DNA of 64,000 nt from Distichodus sexfasciatus (Eukaryota > Chordata > Actinopteri > Characiformes > Distichodontidae): positions 1 to 64,000 of the forward strand of contig JAVGVS010000764.1 in the NCBI GenBank assembly GCA_032718565.1, written 5' to 3'. The notes below the pieces were generated by a model. That model was given only the letters and a program-made list of their open reading frames with translations, made no database searches and was not told the origin of the DNA. Positions 45,777-57,816 of this stretch are shown here, one piece after another. Both the position numbers and the translations under genes were made by a program. The stretch's first letter is position 1; each line of letters begins with the position of its first letter.

Positions 45777-47476
45777 TCACCTGTTTCTCCTCAGAACACC
45801 TCCAGCATCCAGCTCCACCTTGTAAGATCTCTGATCAACCGGCTGAATGACTCTCGCTCGTCTCCAAACCGTGTGTGGTTCAAATGGCTGAACTCTCACC
45901 CTGTCTCCTGGTTTCAGTGTGTCCATGTCTTTTGCTGTTCTGTTGTAGTATCTGGCTTGTCGTTCTTGGCTGTGTCTCAGTCCTTGTAGTATCTGTGGCA
46001 CTCTTGGATGTAGAAGACTCTTTTTGTTGGAAGTAGTGTTCTTGTTCTCCTGCTCAGAAGCATTTAAGAAGGACTGGCCTGTAGGCCTTGTCTTGGAGTG
46101 TTTCTGTGATCCAATATAGCTTGTAGTAAGGATCCTCACCTGTTGCTTTGGCCTTCTGCATAAGGCGTTTTGCTGTTTTCACTGCCGACTTTGCTTTGCC
46201 GTTACTCTCTGAGTAGCCTGGGGATGAGGTTTTGTGATAAATTCCCATAACTGGCTAAATCTTCTGAATTCCTGAGATGAGTATTGTGGGCCATCATCTG
46301 AAATTACTGTGTTGGGTGTGCCTTGTCTTGCAAAATGAGCCTTTAGCTTCATAATAATTGTGCCCTATTTGGTGTCTGGCAGATAGTCAATCTCCCAAAA
46401 GTTGGAGTAGTAATCTACCGTTATTGTTATTGAACATAAAAATGTCCGTCCCAACTTTCAAACATGGCCTATCCGGTATTTCATGAGAGTGTAGTGTCTC
46501 TTTTTGTTGTCTTGTCTCTAACGATCTGCATATATCACATTTTCCAATGTAGTTCTTGATATGGTCCGTCATATCTGGCCAATAAACACATTTCCTAGCT
46601 CGTCTAAGGCATCCATCCATGCCTAGATGAGATGATTGTATTCTGCAAATAATCTCATCTCTGTCATGTGGAATTAAAACTCGCTCTCCCTGGAATACTA
46701 TTCCATCCTGCACACTGAGCTCCTCCTGTAGTGAGTAATACTGTCTGATTTCAGTTGGTGTGTCCCTCTTCTTCTGTGGCCAGCCCATTTGCATAGTTTT
46801 TATCAGCATCTGCAGACAAGCATCTCTCTTTGTAGCCTGTCGTATTGTCTCCATTGTCCCTCCTGAAATGGGTGCACAACTGATCATGTTCACATGTTTG
46901 ACATCATTTTCCAACGTTCCTTGTGTGCACTCTGGTAGGTACGCTCTACTTAATGTGTCTGCCAATAGCATATCTCTGCCTGGAACATAAGTAACTGCTA
47001 TGCTATAACACTGGAGCCTTAGTAACTTACTTTGTAGACATTTTGGAGCACTAAGTAAAGATTTCTTGAGGATGTTCTCCAGTGGCTTGTGGTCGATCTG
47101 CACCATTACCTGTCGACCATATGTATACTGATGGAATTTTTCCATGCCAAAAACTATGGCGAGGTACTCCTTCTCTATTTGGGCATAGCCCCTCTCCGTC
47201 TGTTAGTGCTCTGCTGGTGTATGCAACTGGCCTGCCATCTTGTTTCAAAGCAGCATCTAAACCAGTCTCTGATGCGTCACAGTGAAGTGTCAGTTCCTTT
47301 TCTGAGTCATAATATTTCAGATCTGGTGCTCTGGCAATGTTCTCTCTGAGCCGCATGTATGCACCTTTGTGAACTGCTGTCCATTCAAATACTGTGTCTT
47401 TGTGCGTCAGCTGCCTTAAAACTTCACAGTCATCTGATAGAATTTTGATAAGTAATTTACCATGCCCACTAATCAT
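45777..47476 (-). pseudogene. Gypsy pol remnant: RNase H and integrase
   Basis: The minus-strand frame 47476-47051 has LTLHCDASETGLDAAL and PVAYTSRALTDGE (RNase H). The frame 47145-46387 continues with VQIDHKPLENIL and the integrase zinc-binding SSHLGMDGCLRRAR, VYWPDMTDHI and CDICRSLETRQ. Further on, ISDDGPQY near 46285 and SPGYSESNGKA at 46200 are the second Asp and the Glu of the DDE core. The frame 46139-45777 has GDRVRVQPFEP and ends the protein. Multiple frame breaks; inactive. Confidence 0.85.
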
Positions 47477-47794
47477 TGTACTCCTTTTACATCTGTTGGT
47501 AGCTTGAGGTCTCTTCCAGTTTTACATGCCAAAACCCATGCTTGACATCACAAACAGTAAACACTTTCGCTTTTGATAAATCTGGGAGGATATCTTCAAT
47601 TGTGGGAAGTGGGAAATGACTTAGTTTCTGGGCTTTATTCAATGGCTTTGGCATGTTCTTAATTTTCCATTTGGTTTCTTAACTAAGACCATGCTACTTA
47701 TCCAGTCTGTGCTGTGTTCCACTGGTGCAATGACCTTTCTTTTTTCCAGGTCCTGCAGTTCCTCTTTGAGGGGTGTCATCATGGCGACTGGTAC

Positions 47795-48094
47795 TCATCG
47801 TGTTGGTAGCTTCACTGGCTGTTTTGTCAATCTCCAATTTTTAGATTCCTTCCAGCTCACCGTCTCCTGTAAACACATCTTGATATTCTTTCTTAATTTT
47901 GTCCATTGCGCCTGACACAATTCTCTGCCGCCCTCTCCAATAAGATAATGGAATAGTTTAACCTTGGTGGCTTCCTCTGCCTCCAGCATCGCAAGTTCAA
48001 TGTACAGTCTGAACTCCTCCTCCCATGCTTTCCATGACTTCTCCAGGTCTTTAGCCTGGAAGCATAGTGTCAGTGGTGGTTTCAGTCCCTCCAT
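47795..48094 (-). pseudogene. Gag N-terminal remnant of the decayed Gypsy element
   Basis: The frame starts MEGLKPPLTLCFQ and has WKAWEEEFRLYIELAML and HYLIGEGGRELC, resembling the N-terminal helical part of gag from Gypsy-like elements. It runs directly toward RT sequence (TPLKEELQDLEKRKV near 47780), so the rest of gag and the protease are deleted. Confidence 0.6.
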
Positions 48095-48105
48095 TTTACC
48101 TTCAT

Positions 48106-48770
48106 GTTAGCGTCTCCGCATCCAGAACTCATGTAACAAACTGGCGTGACTTTCGGCGCAGCTTCAATCTGGACCGGAACTTCAATTTAGACTATGCATG
48201 CGCCGAAATGCTTTTTGCTACTTTACGGCAACTGCTCGGTTTTACTACGTTCAAAGTCCCATCATAGCCATGGGGTCCACGCAACCCCAATAGGTTCATA
48301 TAATGAATGAATTGAATGAATAAAACTAGGTTTGGACTGCACAAACTGTTGTTGGGTTGTGGCAGCCGCTCGGTTTTACAATGTAGTTTATTATTGTTTC
48401 TTTGAAAAGCATGTACAGAATTACGTATGTATGGATTTTCAAATTAAGTCATAAGTACAAACCATATTAAAATTAAATAAACCAAGTAATAAACAAGAAT
48501 ACATTAAACAAATATACAAACATAGCATTAAAAGAGTGCAGTAGCTAATATAATAGATTAAACTACAAGAATACATTAAACAAATATAAAAACATGTCAT
48601 TAAAAGAGTGTAATGGCTAATATATAATAGATTAAACTACAAGAATACATTAAACAAAAATAATACACCAAACAATGTAAAACAAATGTGTAAACAAAGC
48701 AATATAAAAGGAGTAAAAGTGAGCTTCCTCACAATGCAAATCATAAAAAAAATAAGGAAAACATCATTAG
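48106..48770. repeat. AT-rich region with a three-unit, ~73-bp tandem repeat
   Basis: CAAGAATACATTAAAC begins at 48494, 48566 and 48640, giving about three units of 72-74 bp. The left part (48106-48300) is GC-richer and holds a 29-bp motif that recurs inverted at 56416-56444. No gene is seen. Confidence 0.6.
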
Positions 48771-48772
48771 TT

Positions 48773-49797
48773 TTATACAAACATGGCATTCACCTTAAGA
48801 CCCATTCTATAAACGCAATAGGAGAGGAAAGTTTCCATGTCCTCCCTATTGTCAAAAGTAAACATAAATGGATCTTTTCTATCAGCACTTTGACCCTCCA
48901 GGACCTCTTTGAGTGCTTTCTGCTGATTTTTAGCCTTCATTTGGAGCACATTTGGTTTTGTTAACTTGCCAAGAGAGAGTTTGAGGTTTTTAGAGTCCAA
49001 TGCAAAGCACTGCGGAGGTCCCTCATGATGCATGGCTCCTATATGAAGTTGGAAGTGAATATCAAAGACAGAATAAGTTAAAGTGCAACAAAACTACATA
49101 CAAAGGAAAACTACCTTTTAAAAAAACAAGGTGAAAAATACACACATCGGCTCATCAGGTATCAGAACAGCAGGCGTGAACGCCCGAAAGAGGCGTTTCC
49201 CTTCAGTTACCATAAAGCTTCCTTGGTCCAGAAGGCAAACCTCTGTCCATGTCTGAGTAATAGAATTACATCACATACACTACACAGACATAATATTTCA
49301 ATATCTCAGTGTGTTATCAATAATGTTTATGCCCTTCTATGCAAAACCTCTCCAAAAGTTGAATGCACCACCACTAACAAATTAATGGAATATCACTCTA
49401 AAAACATATAAAAGCATTTGAAATTTCAGTTGCTTGAAATCTTTAGTTTCTCTCATATGCCAATACTTACCTCTGTGAAAAGGCATGGAGTTGAGGTGCA
49501 TAGACTGAGTGCATACTGCAACAAAAAGAAGTAAAAATGTAGCACATGGGAGCTAAATGCCTGAAACTGAACCTAAAGCAATGCATTTTTACCATTAGCA
49601 TGAAGATGCCACAAGACTTTCCTGAAGTCTGTAGAGGGAAGTTCTGGAGAAATTGAGAATGCAGACTTTACAAGAATTATTTTAAAGTATGGATGTATAA
49701 TAATAAAATTCCACAGTTACACTAGTTTAGACTTACTTGAATGTCTTTTCCTGTCCTCTCAGTCCAGGGCTTTGTGTCGATGGAGCTTGCAATTTGT
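48773..49797 (-). CDS. Unrecognised multi-exon candidate gene fragment
   Basis: A 3' exon on the minus strand (49038-48773) follows an AG acceptor and encodes about 88 residues to a stop. It is charged and helical-looking (LSLGKLTKPNVLQMKAKNQ, DPFMFTFDNREDMETF). A 45-nt segment at 49515-49471 with CAG/GTAAG borders joins it in phase (MHLNSMPFHRG). A further AG/GTAAG-bounded 61-nt segment at 49797-49737 has an open frame but does not join in the same phase. I do not recognise the product. It could be the tail of a host gene or of an intron-bearing transposon, given the integrase remnant just upstream. Confidence 0.35.
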
Positions 49798-49857
49798 CTG
49801 GCATTGGAGAGAAAACAAGAACAATAACTTTAATCTGTAATTAAATGATCAATCACA

Positions 49858-49921
49858 TAGCCTGGGAACGAAGCCACGCCCTAAACCCGTAGCCTGGGAA
49901 CGAGGCCACACCCTAAACCCA
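49858..49921. repeat. Two-unit direct repeat, ~31 bp
   Basis: AGCCTGGGAACGA followed by GCCACGCCCTAAACCC occurs twice in tandem, with one or two differences. It adjoins the integrase remnant. Confidence 0.85.
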
Positions 49922-50500
49922 TTGTGGCATGCAGTTTTGGGTAGTGGTCCAATCAAGTCTAACCCAAGGACTTCCCAGGCTTCTTTCACCTATAAAAACG
50001 TGCATTTGGCTATTTACAGAGTTGCAAGTCCTTTTCATTGCAATAAGAATCTGCATAATACATTTTACCTTAATAGAATGCAGAACTGGGGCAACAGTCT
50101 TGATGGGATTATTCAGATGGCAGCGATGACAACATTTTTCCTTAGAAGAGAATTTAAAGAGAAAGAAATGACACAGGCATATCATACAATCCACAATAAA
50201 ACAAATTCACTAAGATACTAAGTAAATATGGTGGAAAATTGTGTTGTTATCCCATTAAGTTCACATACCTGTCTAAAACAAAGTGCATGTCAAAAACATA
50301 CTAACATCTGTACCAAAACATAACAGTCTCAATACATTACCCAATCTGTTACATCTTACTCAATGTAGGCCAGTAATAGCCAGCAATGACCCTGTTTTTA
50401 GTGCACTTGATCCCAATATGGTTTCCAGTTCCAGGGTTATTGTGTCACTCCATCAAAACAGATCTTTTCTCTGCCTCTGACAGCACAACCAGGCACATGT
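49922..50500 (-). pseudogene. Integrase remnant (Ginger/GIN1-like)
   Basis: On the minus strand, near 50440-50350, GNHIGIKCTKNRVIAGYYWP is an H2C2-type integrase zinc-binding region. Near 50140-50080, CHRCHLNNPIKTVAPVLH continues it. Near 49990-49930, LGSPWVRLDWTTTQN matches in shape the start of the catalytic core, where a DLIGP-type motif with the first Asp would stand. The pieces are in different frames with stops between. I cannot distinguish a Ginger-type DNA transposon from a Gypsy integrase or an old GIN1-like gene copy, because no termini are visible. Confidence 0.5.
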
Positions 50501-50989
50501 AACACCTGCTTGGGCCAGTGTAGAAAAGCCTGTTGTCTCTAAAGAGTTAAAAGAAGAAAAAAAAAATTCAGCTCAAAGTGAAATGACGAAAAGGCTAGCA
50601 ATATTCACACCATGTAAAATTACACTGAACAATGTTTAACTTCATTCAACAAAACAAATGCTATTATTTTTTTCTTCAAACAAACTCGTCTAGATAATTC
50701 ACAAGATGAAAGGGTTGTCAGTCTTCCCGCACTACTAAAAGTTTTTTTAAAACATGGGAGCCATTTTTTATTCCCCCCGTCCGGAACAAAATCTACACAA
50801 TGAGTAATACTGTGTGAAATAAACATTTCAAATCTAGTGGTTTCCAACTAGTAAAATGCCACTTTATAAGAAGATGTCAATTTAAATATGCAATTTAATG
50901 ACTATTTTTATTATATTTTATTTAAGATTATAAATCTTAAATAAAATTAATTAATTAATTTGACGCATCAATAGCTGTTTTTATTAATA
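50501..50989. other. AT-rich spacer, no gene seen
   Basis: AT-rich sequence with an ATTAATTAATTAATT stretch near 50948. No supported feature. Confidence 0.4.
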
Positions 50990-52037
50990 TGCGCTATGAT
51001 GAATGGTTAGACAGATACCCATCAAAATTTACTTCCCATCATTACAACTCTGTTCTAGTTGACTTTTGTGACTCTGAAAATCTAATAGATCCGTGGAGCT
51101 AAGCAATATTCTTGGTTTAAATCTGATCTTTCGTGTAAGTCAAGAATAGACTTCTGGTTCATTTCTCCTCATATCAACAATTATGTTCATAGTTCCCTAA
51201 TTTCTGCTGCACCTTTAACGGACCACTGCTCAGTCAGCCTTGAGTTGAAATCACCTGCTTCAACAGAACGTAACAGAGGATACTGGAAATTTAACTCAAG
51301 TCTGTTAGAGAACAAACACTTTTGTAAAGGTATTGAAAACATTGTTGCAGAGGTTACTAGGTGCCATAACATATCTTCTTATTCTTTAAAATGGGAGTTT
51401 TTGAAATATAAAATCAGGAAATTCTCAATATCATTTAGTAAGCATTTGGCCAGAACCAGAAATCAGGAAGAACTCAATTTAATTCAGGAGATTAACCTAT
51501 GCTATAACAAACCCTTCTTGTCAGATAATGATCAACAAAAACTTTTAATATTACAACCAAAGCTTGAAGAAATCTACATAAAAAAGCCAAAGGTGCCTAT
51601 ATAAGATCTAAAGCCAAGTGGATTGAAGAAGGGGAGAGAAGTACTGCTTATTTTTGCAGATTAGAAAAGAGACATCAAGAAAGTAACATAAATTTGATCA
51701 TTAGCGGAGATGAATGCACAAACCCATCAGTAATTGCCAACAAAATTAACCGTTTTTATAGAAACCTCTATTCCTCTGCTTTCTCCAATGATAACTGTGA
51801 TAATTTTTAAAATAAAATTACAAATTTAATCTCACAAATAAGCCAAGACTTTAAAGATCCTTGTGAAAAGGAAATTACTATGGGGGAATTAGATAAGGTC
51901 TTATCACAGCTCACCTTGGATAAATCTCCTGGAACAGGTGGTCTTACTTCTAACTTTTATAGACATTTCTGGGACTCTATTAAAGACCTTTTATTTTATA
52001 TGTTTAAAGAAATTACCACATCTTACACACTACCAGC

Positions 52038-52821
52038 TAGGGCTGCAACAAATGACTGTTTTTGTAATCGAGTAATCTATCGATTATTTTATCGATTAAT
52101 CGAGTAATCGAGTAATCGGATAAAAAACTGTAATTAAAAATGACAATACATTTGTTATTAGGCTTACTCTACTGTGAGTAGAAGTTAGTCATATACGCTT
52201 TATGTTGTTGTATTCAATTGAAAATGAAGAAACATGAAGTTCAAGGGTCATTTTGAACCAATTTGGCCAATAAAATGAGTTGCTTTTGGCCTTTCTGGAC
52301 TAGAACTGCATTTCCCACAATCCCCTGCGCACGCCTCGGAGCCGCGTCACAATAAAGGGTTCAGCGCGTTTCGGAACGAACTATGAAAAAAAATCGAAAA
52401 TAAATGTCTGTATTGTGAGTGGAACGCTGGTTGTTGTGGTTATTTATCAGCTAAAATATGTGTTTTGTCTGTAATAAAGGGGACGTTTTGACGGAAACGG
52501 AGCGTTTTCGCGAGTAATGGCGCTTACAAACAGCGTGCGTGTTTACATGGCAAAAAATGTGATTTATGCGTTTTTATGCATTACTTCTGTTTTTGTGCAC
52601 GGAATATCTAACGAATACGTTCACATACAGAGGGATCTATTCTCGCCTTGATCGCGCCACTGAAAATGTTGTGCGTCATTAATAAGCGTCTGTGTGAAAC
52701 ACAAGCGGCGTATGCGTAGCGATTTAAATGACTTAAACGAAGCTTCGATTCTAGAAAAATTGCCTCGACCATTTTTTGTAATCGAATTATTCGAGTTATT
52801 CGAATAATCGTTTCAGCTCTA
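52038..52821. mobile_element. hAT MITE in the L1 RT region
   Basis: The ends TAGGGCTGCAACAAATGA and the complement of TAGAGCTGAAACGATTATT are flanked by an exact 8-bp duplication CTACCAGC (52030-52037, 52822-52829). Subterminal AATCGAGTAATC-type repeats are present. 784 bp, non-coding. Confidence 0.9.
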
Positions 52822-53187
52822 CTACCAGCTACTATGAGGCAGGGAATGATCATTTTAATACCCAAACCTGGAAAAATATCCAAAATATCTTGATAATCAT
52901 AGACCTATAACCTTACTTAATAATGATTATAAACTATTAACTCATATTTTTACTAATCACCTTAAATCGGGTATTAGGCAAATTATTAGTGAAATGCAAT
53001 CAGGCTTTATTAAAGGTCACTCAATTCATAATAATATCCATCTGGTCCTTGATCTCCTTGAATATAAAGACCTTATTGAAGATGATGGTTTTATCTTTTT
53101 CCTGGACTTTTACAAGGCCTTCGATATGTTGGAGCATGAATTCATTTTTCGTTCACTGGACAGCTTTGGCTTTGGTGCGCATTTCAT

Positions 53188-54546
53188 TAAGGTTGCACCG
53201 ATACCGATACCAGTATTGGGTGTCGGGCCGATACTTCATTAATATACTCGTAAATAAACTGCCAATACCACGCACCGATATCACTCAATGGTATTTCACT
53301 ACAACAAACGTCGGCGGATGTAATTTGTTGTCCTGACTTCAATGTCTAGGGGGAGACAACGATCCAGAAACTTAAGTTCAGAGGTCCTGCCCACAAGCTC
53401 GTATGAAATCCAGGGCTCCAGATGGCGACTACAGTGTTCACCAGTGCGACTGGATTTTTCTTCCAACTAGTTTGTTCTTTCCAGTCGCCAATGGCAACCG
53501 GCTCTCTCAATCCAAGGGAATTTTTTTTAAAAAGAAGCAAGAAACGGCTTTTAATTATGCGCAGATAGTCTAAGCTCCAACGTTTCCCGCAATGCTTTAT
53601 AGTTAAAGTGGCCGTCGTAACTACGTCCCCTGCGGGGAAAATAAATAAACATAAAATGCTGTATCCATAGACAGTAAGAGAAGACCGTGTTACGATGAAG
53701 CCGAATAGCGGCATCTAAACTTCCGAACTCAAAAGAAGATGCTACAACGTTTATATGAAATAGGACCGAACGCGGAAGTTCCCGATGCTTTTTGTAACTT
53801 AGCAACAACAAGCGCCGAGAAAGTGCTTCGGAAGTGAGGTTTTGATCCACTCGCAGTGTATCAAAAAAACAAAAAACAAATCTGGAGCCACGTCGTCTTG
53901 CCTCTCTATGTATCTGTACAGTATATAGCAGAGATGACAATAAAGTTTACTTTGACTTTTTGACTTTTTGACTCAGTGCAAAAAAGGGTTTGGTGGACAG
54001 GTTTTTTTTTTTTTTTTTTTTTTTTTACGGCAGCGTGCTTCAGTGCTTCAAGTTGAAATCCGTTCAACTTCTAGAACAGCGCTTTGCTCGTCAATATCAC
54101 TTCTCTTTTGCTAGCCAATCAAAATCGAGGAAGCGTTAGTCGTAATGTAAATATAAGCCAGGTCCTAACTTCTTTCTTTTGTCTGGAACCCTGAATGTGT
54201 GAACAGAGTAAATTTGGCTGACTTTTAAGTTGCCTGTGTTAACTATGCAGTACATTTCATTTCATTTATCTGCTTATATTTACATTTTGCCTAATGTGAT
54301 GACACTTTTTTGTTACAACCAGAAAGATCTGTTTATTTTTGGCGTGGAATAGCCTTGTGTTAATGATTTGATATTTAGCCATATTATAGCCTTATTATAA
54401 TCTGCAAAGGAAAAAATAAAATCTGCCTCCCAATTAATTACATCTAAGAATCTAAGAAGTATCGTTATCGGTACTCGGTATCGGCAAGTACACAAATAAA
54501 ATTACTTGTACTCGTATCGGTTTGTAAAAAAGTCGTTGCATCCCTA
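53188..54546. mobile_element. hAT element in the L1 RT region, with an unknown insert
   Basis: The ends TAAGGTTGCACCGATACC and the complement of TAGGGATGCAACGACTT are flanked by an exact 8-bp duplication CATTTCAT (53180-53187, 54547-54554). The 1.36-kb copy contains, at about 53340-53970, a segment of different composition ending in TTGACTTTTTGACTTTTTGAC. I cannot classify that insert. A T-run lies at 54003-54026. Confidence 0.85.
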
Positions 54547-55349
54547 CATTTCATAAATATTGTTATCTCTTTACCACAACACAAATAGCTCTGTTGCCCT
54601 CCAAGGTAGCACCCTGCCCAGATTTGACATTAAAAGAGGTATTAAACAGAGCTGTCCCATTTCCCCTCTACTTTTCATTATAGCAGCAGAGTTGTTAATC
54701 ATCTTTATTAAACAGTCTGATATTGCCAGTTTAAATGTTTTTGACCAGAAACTCGTCATTACACAATTTGCTAATGACACTGCAATCTTTGTTAAAAACA
54801 AAGAAGAAATCCCCAAAGTTTTAGATTAAGTTCTTTCAGATGCTTCTGGTCTAACTCTAAATTAAATAAATGTGAGTTCATGTCTATACATGATTGCCCT
54901 TTAATGAGCTTTTGTAATATTCCTATTAAGATAACAGTGAAATATTTAGATATCCAACTATGTAAAACTACAAAACACTTAGAAGATTTGAACATTATTA
55001 GTAAGATTAATGCAAATCCAAACTAAATCTGTGGTCACAAAGGGACTTGTCTATTTTAGGTCGCATTTTTCTGACTAAAATGGAAAGTTTATCCAGATGC
55101 ATCTACCCTGCTTATTCAATTGCTGTCTCCAGAAAAACCATTAAGTTAATTAACCACACTAATTTTGAATTTATATGGAAAAGGAAGACCCACTTCCTGA
55201 AAAAAAAGTCTCCTGATTAAAGATTTTGAAGATGGTGGTCTTAATGCTATTGATTTTGAATGTATAGATGGGATGTTGAAAATTCACTGGCTAAAATTGT
55301 TCTTGTCTAACAGCAACATCTTTTGGTTTTATGTTCCTAGAGCTATATT

Positions 55350-56392
55350 TTAAAAAATGGGTGGTATAGAATTTTTGTTACGGTGTGATTTTGTAATCTC
55401 AAAACTCCCTCACAAACTGTCACTCTTTCATCAGCAGGTTCTTTTGTACTGTAAATTATTTTTCAATCACAACCTTTCCCCACACTTGGAAATAACAGAT
55501 GTATTACCCACAGAAACAAATCTCTGTATTGCGAAGTTTGGATGGAGAAGAACATCTGGTCAGTTTTGCATCTCTTGGACAACACAGGAAATGTTCTCTC
55601 TTTTGAAAACTTTTGTTTAAAATATAATACACAATTTGTTAGAAAGGATTTTGATACAGCCCTAAAATCTATTCCAGCTGCCCATTTGATGTTGGTCAGG
55701 AATCTATTTACTGATTCGCCCCCTCCCCTAATTCATAGCCCCCATCCTCCTTCCTGTTCAATGGTATTAATTTTAAGGAGGGTAAATTTACAAATAAAAT
55801 TATCAGACAGTGTCTTACTTATAAACTTTTCCCTGGCTTCTCTAAGAAAAACTCAATTCTTTCCAAATTTGACAAATTGACTATTAAAAAGATTTGCACA
55901 AAATATATTCATTATCCAGTTCCTCCCAAAGTTAAAGATGTACATTTTAAAGTTTTCAATGCTATCTACCCCTCTAAGGAACTGCTTCATGTTAGATTTA
56001 ATTTTGATGATATTTCCTGCACTTTTTGCAATAACGAAATAGAGACAAAGGACCATTTGTTCTTCTCCTGCCTCTACTCCTGAAAAGATTCTGGGATGAT
56101 TTGCAAGATTGGTTAAATACAAAACTTTCAAACATGAATCTCTTTACTTGTAATGATATCATCTTTCGTGTTATGCTTGATGATGATGTGCTTGATCTTC
56201 TACTCAATTGTATTATATTGTTCTTTGTAATTCTTTATTCATAAGACTAGATTTTTAAAAACACCTCCCAATTTTTTTTATCTTCAAGAAAGAGCTATCA
56301 CAATTCTTTAGTGCCTTGGACTTTGTGAGGAGAAAGGCTGCAGTAAATTTGTTACAAATTGCAAAGGATCTAGATCTCTTTGATGACCCCTA
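55350..56392 (+). pseudogene. L1-type LINE C-terminal remnant with zinc-binding region
   Basis: 55357-55620 reads KLPHKLSLFHQQVLLYCKLF, a post-RT linker. 55877-56083 has CTFCNNEIETKDHLFFSC, the Cys/His zinc-binding region found after L1/Tx1 RT domains. It continues in broken frame to about 56392. Confidence 0.75.
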
Positions 56393-56645
56393 ATTCCCCC
56401 CGAATGAACCAAATCGTAAAACCGAGCAGTTGCCGTAAAGTAGCGAAAAGCGGAAATGACGCATTTCCAGATTGACGCGTGACAAACACTTACCAAAATA
56501 CATAGTTCAAATAATATTAGTGAAGAGTGGAGGAAGGGTAGAGTAGCAACCATATTAGAAAATGAGGAGATAATACATTAAGAAGAAGATAATGGCATTA
56601 ATATGTATTTTTTCGTAGTTAAGACGTTCCCTGAGAAAAACCAAA

Positions 56646-57511
56646 ATGTCATCTCCAGGAAATGATCAAATTTGTTACGTAATGATAAGTAGACTTAGTG
56701 AGTATTCGAAGTTGGTTTTATTAGACTTGTATAATAAAGTATGGGAATGTGGAAAATTGCCTAAAAGTTGGAAAGAGGCGATAGTGGTACCAATACCAAA
56801 ACCTGGAAAGGATTCTGCAAACCCAGGAAATTATAGGCTAATTGCCTTAACATCCGGTTTGTGTAAAATTATGGAGAAAATGGTAAATGAACGATTAACC
56901 TTTTTTGTTGAAGCCAAGGGATACTTGTCTAAGTATCAAAGTGGTTTTAGGAGGGGAAGAAACACTATGGACCCTGCACTATGTTTGCAGCATGAGTTTA
57001 AAAAAAGCTCAAGAAATAAAGAAAGTGTTTTAGCTGTTTTTCTAGACATAGAAAAGGCTTATGACATGATGTGGAAAGAAGGATTAATGATTAAACTAAG
57101 AAAAATGGCTATTGGTGGCAGAATGTACTACTGGTTGGAAAACTTTTTAGTTGCTAGAGTAACACAGGTAAGAGTTGGGAAGTCTCTTTCAGGAAAATAT
57201 GGCATTGAAAATGGCACACCACAAGGTAGTAGAATAAGTCCTTTATTATTTTCAGTTATGATAAATATGCATTTAAAGAGATAGAGAATTAAATGGGCTG
57301 TTCACTTTTTGCAGACGATGGGGCTATATGGAAGCGTGGAAGGAATGTTAAATTTATTATTAAAAGGGTACAGAATGCAGTGTCTAAAATTGAGCAATGG
57401 TCGTATAAATGGAGTTTTAAGTTTTCTGTTGACAAAACAAAAGTAATGCTTTTTACAAAGAAAATAAATCAAGAGGTAAAAATGAAGTTATATAACCAGG
57501 AAACAATTTAA
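56646..57511 (+). pseudogene. I-type LINE reverse transcriptase remnant
   Basis: 56646-57284 has SSPGNDQICY, IVVPIPKPGKD, YRLIALTSGLCKIMEKMV, YQSGFRRGRNTMD, FLDIEKAYDMMW (first catalytic Asp) and NGTPQGSRISPLLFSVM. A stop and frame change at about 57284 interrupt it. The next frame has CSLFADDGAIW with the catalytic Asp pair intact, then SFKFSVDKTKVM. Only one break separates the two halves, so this is a relatively young copy. Confidence 0.88.
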
Positions 57512-57816
57512 GTTCTTAGGGCTATGATTTGATGAAAAACTAACCAGGACAGTGCATATTCAGAAGATTATTGATAAATTTAAAAAAAAAAAAAAAAATT
57601 GAATGTAATGTGTTTAGTTGGGTGTGAATGAGGAGCAGACAGAAAAGCTTTAAAATTAGTTTACATAAGCCTTATAAGATCTACAGTTGATTATGGTTGT
57701 ATAGTTTACGGATCAGCTTCTAAATCAGTTCTTAGGAAATTAAATACCATTCAAAATCAGGCTTTGCTGTTAATTACAGGTGCAATTAAACTCCAACTTC
57801 ACCTTTACAGGTAGAG

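Larger units (their letters stand above)
45104..48105 (-). mobile_element. Decayed Gypsy-type LTR element
   Basis: The minus-strand order is gag (48094-47795), start of RT (about 47790-47660), RT end and RNase H (47476-47051), integrase (46830-45780), polypurine tract (AAAGCAAAAGGGA near 45289-45301) and 3' LTR (45104-45288). Protease and the RT active site are missing, and no 5' LTR is seen at the right, so it is internally deleted and truncated. It inserted next to the L1 zinc-binding fragment. Confidence 0.78.
51245..54829 (+). pseudogene. L1-type reverse transcriptase remnant
   Basis: Coding pieces at 51245-51604, 51880-52037, 52822-53187 and 54555-54829. FLDFYKAFD near 53100 holds the first catalytic Asp. 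KRGIKQSCPISPLLFIIAAELL precedes the active-site box, which reads FANDT at 54767-54781 instead of the usual FADDT, so one catalytic Asp is replaced by Asn. This, plus the frame breaks, shows the enzyme is dead. Confidence 0.8.
50990..56392 (+). mobile_element. L1/Tx1-like LINE, degraded, with two hAT insertions
   Basis: The plus-strand order: endonuclease tail (SRIDFWFISPHIN, then DHCSVSLEL near 51215-51245), linker, RT start (LTLDKSPGTGGLTSNF), IILIPKPGK, RPITLLNNDYKLL, MQSGFIKGHSI, FLDFYKAFD, then the active-site and zinc-binding regions. It is interrupted by hAT elements at 52038-52821 and 53188-54546, each with an 8-bp duplication; the RT reading resumes across both. Many frameshifts and stops; inactive and 5' truncated. 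Confidence 0.82.
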
